A stretch of DNA of 64,000 nucleotides from contig MNCI01004721.1 in assembly GCA_015680685.1 (NCBI GenBank), positions 655,206-719,205 of the forward strand, read 5' to 3'. The position numbers and the translations under genes were made by a program. The stretch is from Gnetum montanum (lineage: Eukaryota > Streptophyta > Gnetopsida > Gnetales > Gnetaceae). Positions 10,600 to 21,812 of this stretch are shown piece by piece (the stretch's first letter is position 1; the number at the start of each line of letters is the position of its first letter). The notes under the pieces were generated by a model. That model had not been told where the DNA came from. It saw only the letters and a program-made list of their open reading frames with translations, and did no database searches.

Positions 10600-12060
10600 A
10601 ATATTAGATTAGATCTTTTTAGACTTTAAAGAACTTGTCAAATTTTGAGAAATGAAGAGCACAAGAACCTATCATCACTACATTATCCATGTGCTCTTAA
10701 GCCATCTTTTGCACCTGCAGCATTAGTTCAAGAGATAGAATTTTAAGGCTTCTATTGTACTTTCCATGAGTTAGCTCTAGCATTACATGTTGAAGGCTTC
10801 TATAGTACTTTCCATGAGTGTGATCCATGAATTCCTAGTGATGGTAGAAAGGCCTAATGAAGGTATAATTATGAGTAGTAGTAGCCATAGTAACAACATG
10901 TTGTAGGTCCATTTTAGCTCTAGCATTTAGTGATAGGAACCTTGGTCAAAATAGCTTTATTTTGGCCCAAAATTGACTCCATATCGTGCCTACGACTTCT
11001 TCATCTATCACCTAATCCTACATAGGTTTAATTCCATCCTATGAATCTATATTATACTCAATATCTGAGCTTCTTTTATCAGTTCTATCACACATACATT
11101 TTTCTCCCATCATTTATAATTTAGCTCTCCATAGGAGGAAAACACTTTGCAACTTATTAATAAAGCAGTTTATCATTTGGAAAAGGATTTGGGACCTTTC
11201 TTCTATATTTAAGAATCTCACTTTTATTATTTTACACTTATTTCATTGCATTCTATACGTAGAATTTTTTCCTATCTCTTACATCATATTTTATACTTAG
11301 TCAAAATTTTTAGTATTTTACATTTAGCTATTTTTTCATATAAAAATTCCATTTTTTCGAGAGGGATTAGACATCCTGCTCTCTATATAATAATATTAAT
11401 ATTTCAACATTTTTTTCTTTTATATAATTTTTGTACTTATCTTTGATTCCATTTATCATATTTCATTCCATACTTAAATTTTCAAGATTTTTATACTTAT
11501 TTTTCAGCATAAAAACTCTATCATTTGGAGAAAGAATTGAGACCCATGCTTTTATGTTACAGTTAGAATGTTTTAATATTTTATGCTCTTTATGTATATT
11601 TTACACTTAATTTTTATTCCATTGTTCATAGCTTATTCTACACTTTATTTTTCAATAATCCATACTTAGTCTTTTTTCTAGTGATGTTATACATAGTCAT
11701 TTTTATCATTAAAATCTTTACTTTTTCATCATTTGTTATTCCTAAATTGTGCAAGGTAGGATAAGTCCATATTTGATTGGAGGATGCATACTTATTTATT
11801 TTATAATCATTGATTTATTGAAGGTTACATTGATTTGAAGATCATATATAGCTATGTGTTAAGTATCTCAACACTTAGTTCATGAAGGTGTCCTTATAGA
11901 GGTGTAAAGAACATTTCTATAGGAACAAGATTACTTCATGAGAAGGAGGCACAATGAGAGAAATAGGAAAGGTGTAGGTAGCTTATTAAGATCTATAGAA
12001 CCATCTCATTGAGGATTCCTTGGAACCTTATAGTATTGATGTAGCTTGTATGGTGTGCCA
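10600..12060 (+). repeat. Plus-strand copy of the E-family repeat (LTR-like)
   Basis: This 1.4-kb AT-rich stretch aligns by eye, in inverted orientation, with about 50900-52290. Matching landmarks include 'acttgtcaaattttgagaa' near 10640, 'gctctccatagg' near 11125, 'attaataaagca' near 11155, and a 'ttgaagatcatatatagctatgtgttaag'-like block near 11835 (quoted in part). At 50.4-52.3 kb the same sequence lies downstream of integrase in element E, so it is probably that family's LTR or 3' region. Boundaries are approximate. Confidence 0.6.
10812..10922 (+). repeat. Direct repeat, second copy at 12733-12822
   Basis: The block beginning 'gtgatccatgaattcctagt' and ending 'gtaggtccattttagc' recurs about 1.9 kb downstream, with a small internal deletion. 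In the downstream copy it is part of the decayed plus-strand ORF. The upstream copy can be read in the same frame, beginning IHEFLVMVERPNEG. Confidence 0.75.
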
Positions 12061-13265
12061 TGTTTGGTATGTTACAGGTTCTCCACCTTGACTTTCTCAT
12101 CATGGGTAGTAATCCCTATTATAATTAGGATGTTTATGATTTCTTCAAGATTTTTAAGAGGATCCCTAAAGAGGTGATGGGTACATGGAGGTTTACTATA
12201 GGTAGATAATAACACTATATCATTAATGATGTAGTTACATGAGGTTTGAACATGTCATATGATCATGAATAGATGTACTTCACTTCAATTACCATTAAGA
12301 AAAGAGTGCTTTGGTGAGACATGTTAGCTTGATGATGGAATCGAATTTCGTATGGCTTATTTTGAACTTTAAGCCTTACTGTTGTACATTGATTTGAGCA
12401 TTTTTCTTAAACTTGTTACATGTTATTCATGAGATTTGTAACATGTTCTTGGACATTAAGGATTGCTTGACATAGAAGGGGTAGAAACAATAAGTTGGGT
12501 AGTTGGTGCATCTTCTTGCAACACCCATGATGGATTATCTCTTTCTCATTTTGAGGAGACTAGTTGTAGTTCTAGTAGGATGGGGTAGTCCTAGCTTTTC
12601 TTATGGTGGTGTCTACCATCTATAGATATTTGAGGATTTGACCATATTGGAATGCTAAGTTCATTGCTATTCTTGATCTTGTTCTCTATAGCTAGCAGGT
12701 ATTTATGCATTGGAATGCTTAGATGAAGTATCTCTATGATCCATGAGTTCCTAGTGATGGTAGAAGGGCCTAATTAAGGTCTAATTATGAGTAGTAAAGA
12801 TGTTGTAGGTCCATTTTAGCCACTAACAGATGTTATTAGGTCTTTGTAGGTAGTGAAGATTCAAGCTCTTTTGACATAGATGAACCAGTTGGGAGCCTTG
12901 ATGGAGTCTTATATGACTTACATGGTTACAAACTAGTAATATTTTAATGACTTTGTTAGTGTCACAATGAGGAAGATTTAGATCTTGTATCCTTTTATAG
13001 ATGTTAAGGATGTGAATTAAGTGGATATTTCTCAACCATATCTTCATGAGATTCTTTCATTTTAGCCTAAGTCACTCTCATCTTTCATGGGTGAAGGTGC
13101 ATAAGTAGGAGATGCACAATTGAAGGATGCATGTGAGGGGATTGCGCTATTTGATTTTCATGAATAGCTAAATGTAGAAGGACCTAAGGATGTTATTGGA
13201 GGTGCAGTAGATGATGTTTCTAATGATGCTAAGACTATTCCTCATCGCTTGTGTGATCAGCCTTA
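12061..13265 (+). pseudogene. Decayed ORF of unknown family, plus strand
   Basis: From 12736 to 13265 a single plus frame of about 176 codons reads as protein-like sequence with about ten in-frame TAG/TAA codons. Examples are IQALLT-stop-MNQLGALMESYMTYM near 12850-12915 and GGAVDDVSNDAKTIPHRLCD at the C end. It ends in a TAA at 13263-13265, followed by an AT-rich, UTR-like stretch. The stops are mostly at positions where CAG/CAA would fit. Upstream, 12061-12735 is coding-like in shifting frames. I do not recognise the family. Its position after an E-type repeat suggests it belongs to an E-related element. Confidence 0.4.
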
Positions 13266-14990
13266 AAGCCTTTTTCTTACCTTATTTTATTTTATTCATT
13301 TTCCTTTTTATTATGTATATATAATGTAAAAAAGAAATATAATTTGGTGTGTGTATGTATATAGATGTTTCTTTTTGCTATATTTTTTATTAAATGATAT
13401 GTTTCCTTATTCGTTACTCTCATCCAGTTTTATCAAGACTATAAAGGACTAGTTTGAGGCTATGTTAGGATGTGGAGACACACCTATTTTAATGTCTTTT
13501 TAAGTGTTTTCATGTAGGAGTAGACCTTGAAGCTAGAAGTGCAGAGTTAGTTGACAACTACATTAAGTTCTCCAAATCCCTTTGACTTTCACTGAGCTCA
13601 TGGTTAGGTCATCATAAATGTTTCAAGTCAATGCATGTAGCTCATGGTTAATGCATGCTTAGATCATGCTTAGCAAGAAACTCATAATTAGTGATCAAAT
13701 TATGCCTTGAGCAAAAACATGAATTATAAGTAATTTAGAGATTGTGATGTTTCAATGATGTAATCATGATCGTTGTTGCAACTTGTACCATGCTTACATT
13801 AAGGTTATGGCACATTATTGAATTGATGTGACCAAATTACTAATGCTGCTCTTATGTTGAGGCTGTAATTCCTAATTTAAAATGAATATGAGTTATGCCA
13901 TGGTCATGAGGATGATTGATCAACAAGCAATTCAATAGTTATGCCTTAAGCCCAAGTAGTAGTAAAGTTGGGTAGGTGTTGTAACAATAGCAACTAAAGT
14001 CTCAATCTATACATGTAATAGTTGAGCTTGTAATTCAACATTCCACTATGAAGATGATGTTAGGAAGAAATCTAAGAAGATGAAAAATAGTCATGATTGA
14101 TATTGAATGAAGAATTGATATTACTTGATTTGTAGTTGATTTGATAGACTATAATTGTAATTAGATATTTTTGTGTAAAGACAACTATCCCACCACAAAG
14201 AATAGCCTAAATAACTTGTTTTATGTGGTTGCTAGTCTCTAGTACCACGAAGGCACAGATACCTCCAAATAGTCTCTTGTTAGTTTGTAATGAATTCAAT
14301 ATGGTTAAGTATGTTTAATAATAATGATCAATTCCCAAAGTAATAAAAAATTTCTAAAGATTTACTATCCTATATGGATAATGACTATCTCTAATAGTTT
14401 TCTCTTAATGTAATTAAATATATCAACTATCTCTCCTTTGATCCTAGCTTTAAATTTTATATAACAAACATATATATTGAATGGATGGTTTTATAGAAAT
14501 GTTAATCTCATATTTTGAACTATCTACTAGCTAACTTCTTGATGTTGAACTAAAAAATCTTTGCCAAATAAAGTAGGAGATTGATGTATAAAGATTATTT
14601 GGAAAGCTCAAAATCATTTAATGATGACAGTTATTGCTACATTAAGTTGATTTAGAATTGACAATTATAGAAGCTATCTCATTCAATCAGAATAACATAA
14701 ATATGTTAAACTTTTGATATAGAGAAAATAACACATTCCAAAACTAACAATCCACTCATATGGAGTTGTACAATATTAAAGCTAGACAAAACATAAAAAA
14801 ACTACTTAATTAGAAATTATAGATAAGAGAGAAAAGCTAAAAGAGAAAGATAAAACCCATTTAAAATGCCATTATAAAACTATATCTACAAGCTTGTTCT
14901 CCCCAAAACTTCCTCCATAACATATATGCTCTAGGTTTTATATTAACCTCAAGCAGTTAGAATAGTTACAAAATTTAAAGCTGTAGTTTT
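13266..14990. other. AT-rich stretch with no recognisable feature
   Basis: I see no ORF of note, no LTR ends and no similarity to other parts of the window. Several poly(A)-like and TA-rich runs occur. It may be the 3' flank or UTR of the decayed ORF ending at 13265. Confidence 0.4.
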
Positions 14991-16450
14991 CTTACATTCT
15001 CTTCATATAATTGCAAGTTGTTAGCTAACTGTTTAGCTTCTTGATAGATTTTTTCCATTCTCTAAACTTGGAGCACTTCTATTGCCAAATTGCTAAGATA
15101 ACCTCCCACGATAAGTATCTTAATAGTCTGATTCATTGAATTTGGCTTAGTGTTATCAAGCTTCTTAATAACCTCCTCCACATTGCTTTCTCCCAAGCTT
15201 GATTCTATTATTAAGTTATTTATTTCAATCAAAGAAACCCATGAACTAGAATAAGCTTGTTCTAACACTAACTTCTTCATGGAAATTTCATGTATGATCC
15301 TTGTAATTGACATCATCATTATATCAAGGAATCCTTATTTATACTGGGATACCTGTTGTCTTTTGACTCTAGCCAAATCATACCACTCTCGAGCTTTTGT
15401 CTCCATCTAAACAAACATACATTGTTTTTCTCTTATTTTTAAAATTTCTTCTCTTGTTTTCTTTATTCATTTCTTGCTATACTCTATTTCAATGATTACT
15501 TCCTTAAGGCTTGGTAGAGCAAGGTGAGAGTAATCTAGAGCTTTTCCTTTTCTTGCTAGTTCTAACTTTAAGCTCATAATAGTTAACCCTTCTTCTAGTT
15601 TCTTATTTGTGTATTCCTGGTTTTCAAGTAATAATTTAATGATGGTTATTTTTACCTTGAGCTGCTTGTTTTTTGGCTTTAATTCTTAACTTCCTCTTAT
15701 AGCTTTGATACTTCTTGTTCATTCTACAAGAGAAATTTGTTGAGCTTGTTTATTTGGCTATCAACTATTTGTTCCATGTCTTTAATCAATATGGTTATGG
15801 TGTCTAACATATAGTGATGGAACATTACAAGCCTTTGTTACCTTGTTTGTGGGTTATCTTCCTTGTATTGGTAGATTACACTGGCTTCTATCTTTGGCAT
15901 AGTAGGGAGCTTTTGAATCAATAGAATTGGATCTTCTTTTTCTCTAACATTGAGAGCATGTGTTGCTTCCTTCATCAAGTATCTAGATGGAAAAGTGAGG
16001 GTTGAAGACAAGCTTTTTTCTTCTTTCTGCTATTGCTACTGCTCTTGCTGTTTCTATAGTTTCATTAGCTTCTACTATTCTATAAGTTGCTACTATTATT
16101 GCTCTTTTAACCATTACTCATAAGGCTATTGTTGCAATTGCTATTGCTATTGTTCCTCCTTTACCCTTGTTTGCTCAACTCTAGCCTTCCTTATAGCATT
16201 TGCCCTAGCTTATTCTACTCCATTAAGGAGAAACCTCTCATAAGCATAGCATTCTCTAGCTCTAATAGGTTTCAAGAAAAGTAATTTTCTTTCATTATAG
16301 CTAGGTGCTCTTTAGAGAAATATTTGGCCAAAGGATGATTTATATTCTTGATCCATATACACACCTCAATGACTACGGCATCATAGGCTAAAGTTATTAA
16401 TTTCATCCATAGGCTCTTTTTTAGCTACATTGGAGCTTTCTCTTTAACCT
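14991..16450 (-). pseudogene. Decayed Gln-rich, coiled-coil ORF
   Basis: The minus strand carries about 480 codons of protein-like sequence broken by many stops. The N-terminal part includes YDAVVIEVCIWIKNINHPLA (about 16325-16385). A Gln-rich stretch follows (about 16020-16170) in which roughly a dozen CAG/CAA positions appear as TAG/TAA. The same frame continues as SLSSTLTFPSRYLMKEATHA. A long Lys/Glu/Leu-rich, probably coiled-coil C-terminus ends with the 85-codon open piece at 15062-15319. I cannot assign a family. Its general architecture (folded N part, Q-rich linker, coiled coil) resembles the ORFs at 61193-63351 and 36939-38566, but I could not align them. It lies just outside the left LTR of X. 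Confidence 0.45.
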
Positions 16451-16454
16451 AATC

Positions 16455-17384
16455 AATCTTTTTCTTTGAAGCTTTTAGATAGACTATATTGGTATCATTT
16501 GAACAATTTATTAGAAAAATCTCAAAATACAAAGAAAATTCATTAAAGGTAAGGAACCAAGCTCAACTTACAACTCTTTGAAGGATCTTAGAGGCCATAC
16601 TTGTTCCCTCTCAATCCTTAATTACTCACAATGGAGTCCAAGCTTAAGATAAGACACTTATAAGAGATTCCCTTAACCTCTCTTAAGTGTTCTTCCTTTC
16701 CTCTTACTCAATTTTCTTGCATAAGATCTCCTCCCTCAAGAGCTTTCTATTTTGCTCTTTTTCTTGGTTAGGTACTAACATTGATGAATTACATCAATAT
16801 TTATAAGCAATTGGAAGATAAGAAACCTAGAGAAGTTTTCTCAACTCAGCTTGAGATTCTTTAGATGTTTTTCAAGTCATCTCACCTTTTCACCATTTGT
16901 TTTCATCTTGCTTTGGCTATTTCGCTCTTAATTTGGCTATTTCTTGAATTGCAATGGTTTTTTTTAGAAGTTTCCCTAATTGTATAGATAATCTCTAACA
17001 TTGCCAAGATGTTTTCTACAAAAATCTAGCTCTCAGTCAAGATATTCGCAGATTTTTTAAGATGTCTCATCTAGGCTCAAGATGTCCCATGCATAGTGGA
17101 GATGTCTCATTTGAGATGTCTTAGGTTCTAGTGAGATGTCTCACCCATTAGTGCTAAATACAACAATGCTTGTTTTAAGATTTGGAACCTCCATATGCCT
17201 TCAAACAAGTCCACATAGAACTTGGAACCCTCTAAACTCATCAAAATTAGCCAAAACACCCCAAAACCTACCAAAACATACATGTAAGGTAGAATTAGGG
17301 GAATTGGAAGAGGTGTTCCTATACTAGCTCTCCCATTCTTAAAAATGTCATGCTTCATAACCTTTTACAAGTTGGAAGGTATCA
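16455..17384 (-). repeat. Left (3') LTR of X
   Basis: Aligns with 42492-43257 over about 750 bp, for example 'ctcaacttacaactctttga' at 16562 against 'ctcaactcacaactctctca' at 42657. It ends GGTATCA at 17384. TATA on the minus strand is at about 16797-16810. An array of GAGATGTCTCA-type motifs lies at 17040-17150, 240-340 bp upstream of it. The left boundary is approximate. Confidence 0.75.
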
Positions 17385-17396
17385 TGCCCCCATGAC
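17385..17396 (-). other. Polypurine tract of X
   Basis: TGCCCCCATGAC on the plus strand reads GTCATGGGGGCA on the minus strand, immediately before the LTR start TGATACC. It would prime plus-strand synthesis. The family A elements use an almost identical tract (TCATGGGGGTA). Confidence 0.65.
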
Positions 17397-17599
17397 TCAA
17401 GTTAATTACAAAAATCATGACTTAATCCATTATAAACATGAGAATGAATATCATTAAAGGTTTTGGTTTTAAGCTTCCTTTGTTCATGGGGGCTTGTCCT
17501 CATGTCCCACCATGCTTTCTTTACTTGAGTATCTCCTTGGAATGCTTTCCTTACATCCCCATGATAACTCAAACCTACAGCAAATAAGGAAAAAGAAAA

Positions 17600-18551
17600 A
17601 GAAAAAGGATTAGGCTTTCTTAATCCAACATCCTTTCTTCACTTCTCTTTTCTCTTCTTCATCATCTTCTTCTTGGTGTTTGGAAGACTATCACTTAGCT
17701 TCCCATCATCATTAGCACCACCATGTAGATTACCTTCATGCTGCTCATCCATTTTCCAATTAAGATAATCAAATCCATGAACACACTTCACGAATTCATC
17801 ATTACTATAATCAATAGTAAGCATCTTCAAATTTCAAAAGTCATATCATTATTAATGTCTTCACTCGCATCAATAATGACCTTCTCACAATGTTTATTCC
17901 AATAGATATAATCATCAAATAAATTATAATTATTAGTCTTCCTCTTACTAACAATGGCATCAAAAGTCAGAACATGACTTTCCATCCTACCATAATCACC
18001 ACAATGATCATGATGATCATCATTATCATTGAATAAATTACTATCAAGTTGAAGTGAAAAACTAGAATCCATCACATTGGCTTCAACATGAGAGATATTA
18101 CTACTATCAACAAGGTCAAGGTCACTTTTAATTATCTTTTAATGGCTTATCCCATCCATCTTTGGTTCAACTTGATATTCAACATGTGATTGTCCAATCT
18201 CATCAAAGCTTGAAGGTTCACGATCCCAAATAGGAGTTCCTAATTCCAATGGCTTCTCTACTTCAAAGGAATCATCAACAACCTCTTAATCTCACTTTGG
18301 AGGTACCAACTTAAAGGTAGACTCTCCTCCATGATTTTAACATCAAGTGTATCAAAAACATCATCAAAGTAATCATTCTTCCACATACCTTGGCTAGAAG
18401 ACTTACCTCTCTCCCATGAGATAACCTCAACTTGGCTTAGAATCTCTTTTTTCTTGCCACAAGGTATAGAAAAATTACAAAAAGAATGAGTATCATACCA
18501 TCCAGTGCTACCCTTGATCATCCTTGAGGAAGTCCCTTGATCTTTGCCACT
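17600..18551 (-). pseudogene. Decayed X-encoded ORF, acidic, unknown function
   Basis: Minus-strand open pieces lie at 18258-18551, 17827-18075 and 17639-17830, in more than one frame. They read as a continuous protein: a CGKKKEILSQVEVISWERGK segment, then WKNDYFDDVFDTLDV and LPLSWYLQSEI, then an Asp/Asn/His-rich stretch (FNDNDDHHDHCGDYGRMESH). After these come FDDYIYWNKHCEKVIIDASE and a Lys-rich C-terminus (KKKMMKKRKEK). It is not gag, protease, RT or integrase. The N-terminal part was cut by insertion of A3; upstream sequence resumes at 35327. I do not recognise a named family. A nuclear role is only a guess from the basic tail. Confidence 0.5.
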
Positions 18552-19328
18552 TGATGAGTGGCGAGGTACCCGTACACTCAACCATACGAATACGAGCGTA
18601 GCACGCGCGATCTGGTCGAACTCCATAGACTAAGTGCCTACACCCTCATGGAACACTTAAGGTTAATTATTCGTTGTCTTCCCAGACTTACTTGTAGTTG
18701 TCACAGTGTATGGTTAAGTAAGTCTGAGGTATATGATTTTTATGTCTTTTCAGTTTTATCTCCTATGTTGATAAGGTGAAGGGTTGAAGAGACTAATTAC
18801 TAACTTTAACTAACTAACGAAGTCTAAATTAACCTAGGATCAGCATCCATTCCAACTTACTATTCACAGCCTGAACCAATGCAACCTTAGTTACCAAATG
18901 CTAATTATTGTTGGGATCACCAAGCGTAACGCACGTGCTTGAAGCGGTCGTACTAAGGCACTTAACTAGGAGAGAAGGATTGAAAGAGATTTAATAACTA
19001 ATAAAGCAATTAAATGGTAAATAGTAAATAATAGTAAATAAAGTCCTAAGTAGCCTATTTCATGCACTGTAAGGTTTATCCAAGAAGTTCATCTTTATTA
19101 TCGTACACAAACATGTGTTCAGGTACAATATTTGCTCGAATAAAGATCCGTTCACTTTGGAGCTCCTACTGTGGGCACATGGAAAATATTCTAGCTCTAG
19201 AGAGGTAAAACTGCCAGAGTTTCACTAAGGGTCTAAATATAAATGTAAAACAAGGGAGAGCCACCTCTTATTTATAGGCTTGGTGACGCACCGCGATATC
19301 GCGGCCCATGCAATATCGCGTCCCATCA
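18552..19328 (-). repeat. 3' LTR of A3 (family A)
   Basis: 777 bp, TGATGAGTGG...GTCCCATCA. The minus-strand TATA box is at 19268-19278 and the poly(A) signal AATAAA at 19094-19099. The right flank TACCCCCATGACTG is the polypurine tract (CAGTCATGGGGGTA on the minus strand). Palindromic CGCGATATCGCG-type motifs sit between the TATA and the LTR end. Confidence 0.92.
19268..19278 (-). promoter_or_regulatory. TATA box of the A3 3' LTR
   Basis: TTATTTATAGG on the plus strand reads CCTATAAATAA on the minus strand, identical in context to the solo LTR at 881-890. Confidence 0.7.
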
Positions 19329-20166
19329 TACCCCCATGACTGAATAAAAACTCGTCCTTGAGTTCCTTAAAAAATATTGGGATGGTATGGGATTATTGAC
19401 TCAAATGGAATTAATGGGATGATATGTGAACAAATCATCATTATAAGACATGAAAAAACAGGTGTTCACGAGAACAAGAGTGAACACCTTATTACATTGA
19501 CATTAGGCCTTATTTGGCAGTTGAGAAATAGAGAGAGAAAGAAGTTTTGCTACTGCCAATGCCAAGATTACACTTTTTGTTGTCCATCCATAAGTGCACC
19601 ATTGATCTTGCTCCTTGCATAGCTGCTTAGCACTGCTCCATTCCATGTGTTCCCTCCAGATCTACTCCGTTGTTGTATGATTGCCATATGCACACCTAAC
19701 ACAATCTTTATATTAGCAAGGGTAAATGGATTTTAATGTAGTTGATACCTTGCTTCGATGAAAGGTCCATTGGCTGAGTTGTGGTATGGTTGATTGTGGG
19801 TTTAGAGATATAATATTTATGATTACCAAAGGTGTAGAGGTTAGGAGAAAATTGAAAAAATTGGGCCCCATACCCCCATGACTAATCGTGAACCTCTAGT
19901 AGCGATAGAATGGAGAAAGAAAAGGAATAAGAAAAATAGATAAAAAGGGACAATTATGACATCTATGAAATGGATGTCAAGATGGAAATGAACAAAATAA
20001 AATTAATTGCTTAGAAAATGTTAGGGGAGAAAATTGAACTAATGCACCAAATAGGAATGTCAGTGCGTCCTCCCCAAAGTAGGCTCATGCCCTTAATGCC
20101 TTGACAAACCCACATACAAAGAATCTGTAGGCTCTAGGAATGTCATTTGGAACAAGAGTTAAAGTC
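19329..20166 (-). other. 3' noncoding region of A3, first part
   Basis: Starts with the polypurine tract next to the LTR. It aligns with 2818-3660 and with 63374-64000, including a 'tgaatgaaaactcatccttg'-type block, a 'gttgttgtatgat' block and a second CCCCCATGACTAA tract near 19870. No ORF with recognisable content. B is inserted at its right end, and the sequence resumes at 30164. Confidence 0.65.
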
Positions 20167-20790
20167 TTAACTATGCTGACCTAAATTGTCGGTGTAAGGC
20201 TGGAAGGGAAACAGACACCGAGAGATTGTCGGGCAGCCACAATTGACCCTACCTTTGCTCGAGGGCAAGCTGGAAAGGTAAACAAAGGCAAAGTGCCTTG
20301 GATGGTCTACATGCAAATCAACCAAGGACTTCCCCGAGCGTAAGCTATAGCTAGCGCTGGGGTTATCATAAATGATGTCTTAAAACGTGTAAATGCGCGT
20401 AAAATGTAAACATGAGCCGTAAGATGTAAGAACGTAAGACGTAATCAAACCGTAAACTATAAACTGAACATAAACTAAATGTAAGCAGAAATGTAAACAA
20501 AACATAAAACAGAAAATGGAAATAATGTTTGGTTGACAAAACGGAAATGATGTATTAATTAGAAAAGATGTGCACCAGTCAAAGCGTAGTTACGTGTAGA
20601 TGGCAGGTTGAACGCCTAGCCCCAGGGTGATGTAACATGATGATGCAATGATGTGATGTGATGAATGTAAGAAATGCTTGGATACCAATAGTCAGGTGTG
20701 CCGAGCGCCCAAGGATTGCAGGTTCTATCCTCTCTTAGAATTGTCAATCTCTCTCCTTTTTTTGCCTCCTGGTTTATGTGAATTGACAAG

Positions 20791-20800
20791 GTATTTATAG
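20791..20800 (-). promoter_or_regulatory. TATA box of the B 3' LTR
   Basis: GTATTTATAG reads CTATAAATAC on the minus strand. It lies about 100 bp downstream (in minus orientation) of the 30-bp tandem array. The counterpart in the other LTR is CTATAAACA at 28811-28819. Confidence 0.65.
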
Positions 20801-20892
20801 GGTTGGGTTGGGCTTGTGCATGAAATTCAAAAATGGAATCAACGGCTGGGAGATGAGAGGAAAGCAAATCTAGTGACATGTGTCCAATGGAC

Positions 20893-21446
20893 AATTGTGC
20901 TCAGGTTGGATGTGTGTTGGCGAGAGTAGGATGTGTGTTGGATAGTCATGCATTAGTTGGATTTTTGTCAGATAGTTGTGCACAAGTTGGATGTGTGTTG
21001 GATAGTTGTGCACAAGTTAGATTTGTGTCGAATAGTTGTGCATGAGTTAGATGTGTGTTGGATAGTTGTGCATGAGTTGGATCTGTGTCAAATAGTTGTG
21101 CACGAGTTGGATGTGTGTTGGATAGTTGTGCATGAGTTGGATTTGTGTTGGATAGTTGTGCATGAGTTGGATTTGTGTTGGATAGTTGTGCATGAGTTGG
21201 ATGTGTTTCGGCAAGCTATGCACGAGTTGGATGTGTGTTGGATAGTTGTGCATGAGTTGGATGTGTGTCGGCAAGCTATGCACGAGTTGGATGTGTGTTG
21301 GATAGTTGTGCATGAGTTGGATTTGTGTCGGATAGTTGTGCACGAGTTGGATGTGTGTTAGCGAGAGTTGGATGTGTGTTGGATAGTTGTGCATGAGTTG
21401 GATTTGTGTTGAATAGTTGTGCACAAGTTGGATGTGTGTCGGCAAG
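20893..21446. repeat. 30-bp tandem array in B U3 (about 18 units)
   Basis: The unit is close to 'gttggatgtgtgttggatag' followed by 'ttgtgcatga'. Two subtypes, with 'ggatttgtgtcggatag' and 'ggatgtgtgttggatag', tend to alternate, giving a loose 60-bp higher-order period. A few units carry 'cggcaagctatgcacgag' instead, and two are shortened ('gcgagagttgg'). Because 30 is a multiple of three, both strands stay open (134 and 132 codons). These ORFs are by-products and not annotated as genes. Confidence 0.95.
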
Positions 21447-21610
21447 CTACATTCTTGACCAGGTACATCGCATTTTACAATTTATGGGTTATTCAAGCCC
21501 ATGAAAGTACATTTAATTTAGATCATGAGGGCCTGACTATCCCACAAATAAAGATTTACGATGAAATGTACAAGGGAAATTCGAACCATCTTGCTTCAAA
21601 CTTCTTTGTC

Positions 21611-21812
21611 CCTGAGTTTTTCTGGAATTTTCTAGGAGTTGCTGATGTTGAGAATTTTCTGCCATTTTTTGAAATTTTCTGGGAGTTGTCGATGCTAAGA
21701 ATTTTTTACCAATTTTTGAAATTTTCTGGAATTTTCTAGAAGTTGCTAATGCTGAGAATTTTCTACCATTTTATGGAATTTTCTGAAATTTTCTGGAAGT
21801 TGGTCATGCTGG
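21611..21812. repeat. Degenerate TTTTCTGGAATT-type tandem array in B U3
   Basis: Three to four copies of a unit of about 55-60 bp containing 'gagttgctgatgctgagaat' and 'tttctggaattttctgg'. The other B LTR has the same array at 29540-29735. Confidence 0.75.

Noticed and set aside
20957-21445. Long open frames (134 and 132 codons) on both strands, like decapeptide-repeat proteins
   Set aside because: They come from the 30-bp tandem array, whose length is a multiple of three. Both strands are open, the array is in an LTR U3, and nothing else suggests translation. The same applies to 28889-29668.
20893-21446. CRISPR-like repeat array
   Set aside because: Units are contiguous and degenerate with no unique spacers, in a plant LTR.
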